DNA from: JAOUGY01 sp963785075
GTDB lineage: Bacteria > Actinomycetota > Acidimicrobiia > Spongiisociales > ZC4RG35
Assembly: GCA_963785075.1 (NCBI GenBank)
Contig: CAWATW010000007.1
Span: 478,360 to 542,359, forward strand
Length of the DNA stretch: 64,000 bases
Direction: 5' to 3'
Below, in pieces: positions 60,835-64,000 of this stretch (its first letter is position 1; each line of letters begins with the position of its first letter). The position numbers were made by a program, and so were the translations under genes. The notes beneath the pieces were generated by a model, which did no database searches, was not told the origin of the DNA, and was given only the letters and a program-made list of their open reading frames with translations.

Positions 60835-60938
60835 GGGCCCCGGGTCGACAACCGACACTCCACGTGCGGCGTTCTGGGTGATACGTGGATCGGGGGCGGG
60901 TTTCCGTCATCCCGCCTCGATCTCTATCCTGGCGTCCG

Positions 60939-61346
60939 ATGGAACTCGCCGACTATTTCCCGATCGTGGTCATGTTGGTCTTGGCCGCCGGGTTCGTGGT
61001 GGTGTCGCTGGTGGTGTCGCGCTTCGTGATGCCGTTCAACCCGACTCCGGAAAAGGTCGCCCCGTACGAGTGCGGCATCCTTCCCGAGTCGGAACCGTCG
61101 CAGCGGTTCCCGGTGAAGTTCTACCTCGTCGCCATGCTTTTCGTGATCTTCGACGTGGAGATCATCTTCCTGTTTGCGTGGGCATCCAGGTTCAACGACC
61201 TCGGCTGGTACGGGGTGGCTGCAGTCGGCATCTTCACCTTCTTCGTCCTGGAGACGCTCCTGTACGTCTGGAAGCGAGGGGCGCTGGATTGGAACGTGTC
61301 ACGACGCGCTCGGTACTCACCGACGGCGGAACACGAGGCCGCCTGA
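60939..61346 (+). CDS. nuoA: NADH-quinone oxidoreductase subunit A
   Basis: A 135-residue membrane subunit of Complex I with three helices. VAPYECGILPES and FDVEIIFLFAWA are the conserved NuoA loops. ATG 60939 (MELADYF) is chosen; upstream in-frame residues are not family-like. First gene of nuoABCD. It overlaps nuoB by one base. Confidence 0.9.
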   Translation: MELADYFPIVVMLVLAAGFVVVSLVVSRFVMPFNPTPEKVAPYECGILPESEPSQRFPVKFYLVAMLFVIFDVEIIFLFAWASRFNDLGWYGVAAVGIFTFFVLETLLYVWKRGALDWNVSRRARYSPTAEHEAA

Positions 61347-61816
61347 TGGCGAAGGCGTCGGGGCCTCCCAACCTGTTGACCACCACCATCGAGAAGGCAG
61401 CACGGTGGGCGGCTACGAATTCGATGTTCCCTGCCACCTTCGGGCTGGCGTGTTGCGCCATCGAGATGATGGCCTCCGGCACCGCCCATTACGATCTTGC
61501 GCGTTTCGGCATGGAGGTGTTCCGAGCTTCGCCGCGCCAGGCCGACCTCATGATCGTCGCCGGTCGGGTGAGCCAGAAGATGGCTCCTGTGCTCAGGCAG
61601 GTCTACGACCAGATGCCCGACCCGAAGTGGGTGATCTCGATGGGGGCTTGCGCCTCTTCCGGTGGCATGTTCAACAACTACGCCCTGGTTCAGGGTGTGG
61701 ACCAAGTCGTTCCCGTGGACATGTACGTTCCGGGGTGTCCACCCGGCCCGCAGAGCCTGATGCACGGCATTCTCACACTTCACGAAAAGATCATGACCGG
61801 AGAGATCGCCCGATGA
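61346..61816 (+). CDS. nuoB: NADH-quinone oxidoreductase subunit B
   Basis: A 156-residue NuoB carrying cluster N2. Ligands are C36-C37 (LACCAIEMM), C102 (GACASSGG) and C131 (VPGCPPGP). ATG 61346 is chosen because it overlaps the nuoA stop, giving the usual length; the much longer upstream frame is an artefact. It passes electrons from the peripheral arm to menaquinone. Confidence 0.9.
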   Translation: MAKASGPPNLLTTTIEKAARWAATNSMFPATFGLACCAIEMMASGTAHYDLARFGMEVFRASPRQADLMIVAGRVSQKMAPVLRQVYDQMPDPKWVISMGACASSGGMFNNYALVQGVDQVVPVDMYVPGCPPGPQSLMHGILTLHEKIMTGEIAR

Positions 61817-61840
61817 ACGTTGTCGAGTTTGGTGAGCATC

Positions 61841-62506
61841 GTGGCTGACGAAGAGACCACAGGTGGCGCCGCACCCCAGGGTGTGACCGACGGCGACGAC
61901 ACGGTCGCCGCCACCGACGAGACCACGGCCGCAGCCATTGACGCTCCGAAGAACCATCCCGTCGAGGAGGTGGATCCGCTTGCTGCCGAAGGCGCCGCCG
62001 AGGACGTGCTTTCCACTCAGGTCGATCGGCCCGAACACGAGGCGTTGGCGGCGTTGGCGGACCAATTCGATGAGGCCGTCTGGTCGGTCTCACACGGTCA
62101 AGATGTCGTGACGATCGCACGCGACTCCTACCTCGCCTTCGCCGAGGCGGCCAAGGCCGGCGGCTTCGAGGTGTGCAGCGATGTGACCGCAGTGGACTGG
62201 TTTCGCTCCCGTCGCGTCAGGTTCGACGTCGTCACCAACATCACTTCACAGCAGCATCGGTGCCGCCTGCGGATCGTCGTCCCGGTGCCGGCCGACGACC
62301 CCACGGTGAGTTCGGTCGTACCTGTGTGGCCCGGCGCCAACTTCGCAGAACGCGAGGTGTACGACATGTTCGGCATCGAGTTCGACGGTCATCCCGACCT
62401 GACACGAATCCTGATGCCGGACGACTGGGAGGGACATCCTCTTCGCAAGGACTTTGGTGTCGGCGCAGTTCCCGTACAGTTCAAGGGATCCCACAAGGTG
62501 ACATGA
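61841..62506 (+). CDS. nuoC: NADH-quinone oxidoreductase subunit C
   Basis: A 221-residue NuoC with an unusual N-terminal acidic and alanine-rich extension of about 70 residues (DGDDTVAATDETTAAAID and similar) before the conserved part. VTAVDWF, WPGANFAEREVYDMFGIEFDGHPDLTRILMPDDWEGHPLRKDF is intact. GTG 61841 is chosen, with GGTGAG upstream; TTG 61820 or GTG 61832 are alternatives. The last codon overlaps nuoD in an ATGA. Confidence 0.85.
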   Translation: MADEETTGGAAPQGVTDGDDTVAATDETTAAAIDAPKNHPVEEVDPLAAEGAAEDVLSTQVDRPEHEALAALADQFDEAVWSVSHGQDVVTIARDSYLAFAEAAKAGGFEVCSDVTAVDWFRSRRVRFDVVTNITSQQHRCRLRIVVPVPADDPTVSSVVPVWPGANFAEREVYDMFGIEFDGHPDLTRILMPDDWEGHPLRKDFGVGAVPVQFKGSHKVT

Positions 62507-63885
62507 TGAGCGACGAAACCACCGAGACACTCGATCCAGATCCGAAAACGGTCGACGTTTGGGTAGCCGGCACGGAGGAGCCGGCCGGCATCGATTGGGA
62601 GACCGACTCGACAGACGAGGGCGCACAGAAGATGCGACTCGAGGAGTCGGGCTTCCGGCTGCAAGAGCAGCTTGGCACGGTGGTGTCCGACGACTACATG
62701 TACGAGGAAGTGGTCGACGAGGACGAGCGGATGCTCGTCAACATGGGGCCTCAGCACCCGTCGACCCACGGTGTTCTCCGGCTTCAACTGGAGCTCGACG
62801 GCGAGATCATTCGGCGAACCAAGCCCATCATCGGTTACCTGCACACGGGCATGGAGAAGACGGCTGAGACGCTGACGTTCCTGCAAGGCCCGACGAACGT
62901 CACCCGGATGGACTACCTGGCGCCGCTTCACAATGAGCTGTGCTTCTCCCTTGCCGTCGAGCGGTTGCTCGACATCGAAGTGCCGGAGCGGGCGCAGACG
63001 ATTCGGATCCTGATGACCGAGCTCAACCGGATCTCCTCGCACCTGGTGGCGCTTGCCACCAACGGCATGGACATCGGTGCTCTCTCGATGATGCTCTACG
63101 GCTTCCGCGAGCGAGAACAGATCCTGGCCTTCTTCGAGAAGACCACCGGCCTGCGGATGAATCACAACTACATCCGCCCGGGCGGTCTCGCCGCCGATCT
63201 GCCACCGGGATGGCGCCAGGACGTCACGGACATCCTCGAGACGCTTCCCGGCCGACTCCGCGAGTACGACGATCTTCTTCAGAACAACCCGATTTGGCTC
63301 CGACGCACGCAAGGGGTTGGTGTGATCACGGCCGATGAGGCCAACGCCTATGCGATCACGGGACCGACCTTGCGAGCTGCCGGGGTCGACTGGGATCTCC
63401 GGAAGGCCTTCCCGTACTCCGGTATCGAGAACTATGAGTTCGACGTGCCGGTCGGCACGAGAGGCGACGTCTACGACCGGTACAGGGTGCGGGTCGACGA
63501 GATCCACGAAAGCATCAAGATCGTCCGGCAGGCCATGGACCGTATGCCGAAGGGCGACTACCGGATCGACGACCGGAAGATCACTCCGCCTCCTCGCGCA
63601 CGGATCGACGAGTCGATGGAAGCCCTCATCCACCATTTCAAGATCTTCACCGAAGGTTTCAAGGTCCCGGCCGGGGAGACCTACGTGGCAGTGGAATCGC
63701 CTCGTGGTGAGCTCGGGTGCTACCTGGTGTCGACCGGCGACGGCAAGCCGTACCGTATGCACACCCGGGCGCCGTCGTTCACCAACCTCCAGGCGCTGCC
63801 GATCATGATGGCCGACTCGTTGGTCGCCGATACCGTCGCCTCGATCGCCTCACTCGACCCGGTGATGGGCGACGTAGACCGGTAG
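62503..63885 (+). CDS. nuoD: NADH-quinone oxidoreductase subunit D
   Basis: A 460-residue NuoD with a nonstandard acidic N-terminal extension of about 75 residues. MGPQHPSTHGVLRL, TGMEKTAETLTF, ELNRISSHLVAL and the C-terminal block RAPSFTNLQALPIMMADSLVADTVASIASLDPVMGDVDR are all conserved; the last contains the quinone-site region. ATG 62503 overlaps the nuoC stop (ATGA), with a second ATG at 62506. Later nuo genes should follow beyond the window. Confidence 0.9.
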   Translation: MMSDETTETLDPDPKTVDVWVAGTEEPAGIDWETDSTDEGAQKMRLEESGFRLQEQLGTVVSDDYMYEEVVDEDERMLVNMGPQHPSTHGVLRLQLELDGEIIRRTKPIIGYLHTGMEKTAETLTFLQGPTNVTRMDYLAPLHNELCFSLAVERLLDIEVPERAQTIRILMTELNRISSHLVALATNGMDIGALSMMLYGFREREQILAFFEKTTGLRMNHNYIRPGGLAADLPPGWRQDVTDILETLPGRLREYDDLLQNNPIWLRRTQGVGVITADEANAYAITGPTLRAAGVDWDLRKAFPYSGIENYEFDVPVGTRGDVYDRYRVRVDEIHESIKIVRQAMDRMPKGDYRIDDRKITPPPRARIDESMEALIHHFKIFTEGFKVPAGETYVAVESPRGELGCYLVSTGDGKPYRMHTRAPSFTNLQALPIMMADSLVADTVASIASLDPVMGDVDR

Positions 63886-63932
63886 CCCGGCCTCCGGCCA
63901 GGCGTCGCCGGTCTCCGGTCTCCGGTCGCCGG
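63886..63932. repeat. Heptamer array, CCGGTCT words
   Basis: CCGGTCT, CCGGTCT, CCGGTCG and flanking CTCCGGC-type units follow nuoD directly. If nuo genes continue to the right, the repeat lies inside the operon. Confidence 0.55.
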
Positions 63933-63954
63933 GAATGTGAAACACGGCCGTATC

Positions 63955-64000
63955 GTGCATCGTGACCTGACGCCACCCGATCCGAACGGACTTCACTCAG
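63955..64000 (+). CDS. Possible 5' end of the next gene
   Basis: An open frame starts at GTG 63955 and runs to the right edge (V-H-R-D-L-T-P-P-D-P-N-G and onward). Only 15 codons are present, so the protein cannot be recognised, and the call is speculative. Confidence 0.2.
   Translation, partial: MHRDLTPPDPNGLHS

Overview
The window is high-GC, gene-dense DNA with many GTG starts and 1- or 4-base stop/start overlaps. It looks like an actinobacterial chromosome. Pointers to Actinomycetota are an MshA-type mycothiol glycosyltransferase followed by a YbjN-type gene, a deazaflavin (F420)-type nitroreductase, an RsiG-like protein with a near-complete c-di-GMP motif, and a geranylgeranyl-reductase-family gene upstream of nuoABCD. 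An acidimicrobial-type lineage is my guess; nothing here proves it. I saw no rRNA, tRNA, insertion sequence, phage or CRISPR array.

Layout. 1-5 kb: tail of a luciferase-like oxidoreductase, a DUF3592-type protein, a PEP-utilising-domain protein, an F420-type reductase, an ABC ATPase and L-2-hydroxyglutarate oxidase. 5-9.5 kb: a molybdopterin oxidoreductase and a membrane-anchored glycoside-hydrolase-like protein. 9.5-14 kb (minus strand): OsmC, a PNPOx-like protein, a CheY-like regulator, a HEAT-repeat membrane protein and a processive GT2 synthase. 14-20 kb: two hypothetical genes, succinate-semialdehyde dehydrogenase and lutABC for lactate use. 20-29.5 kb: FAH-family enzyme, a TrxR/FNR fusion, thioesterase, dusB, a TetR regulator with an operator-like palindrome, an ABC exporter and an aminotransferase. 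29.6-34.9 kb: a compact locus with a cytoplasmic subtilisin-like protease carrying a hexapeptide repeat, a divergent TPR-CHAT (caspase-like) protein, an ECF-like sigma factor and an overlapping small partner. 35-47.8 kb: redox enzymes, a MoaD-like/membrane-protein fusion, an M23 peptidase, the RsiG-like protein, asparaginase, a GNAT/FemAB-like protein, mshA, a YbjN-type protein, a CAP protein, a Clp1/Grc3-like kinase and a SAM hydrolase. 48-57.5 kb: two divergent respiratory operons. 57.6-64 kb: rex, a menaquinone/geranylgeranyl-reductase-like gene, a LiaF-like membrane protein and nuoABCD.

How the genes work together. The right third is an electron-transport region. NuoABCD would feed menaquinone. 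A split cytochrome b/Rieske/dihaem cytochrome c complex, with its own 2x[4Fe-4S] protein and small membrane subunits, would oxidise it. The divergent operon encodes a CcoN-like protein that lacks five of the six canonical haem/CuB histidines, plus two cytochromes c. Rex could report the NADH/NAD+ ratio.

The strongest candidates for something undescribed are the S8/TPR-CHAT/sigma locus, the ligand-poor CcoN-like complex with an N-terminal module shared by three respiratory proteins, and intergenic arrays of degenerate heptanucleotides in several word families. Also notable are a DnaA-box-like cluster in a convergent intergenic region, a folded intergenic element that may be an RNA, and two unusual gene fusions. 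All functional calls are by eye from sequence; no searches were run.
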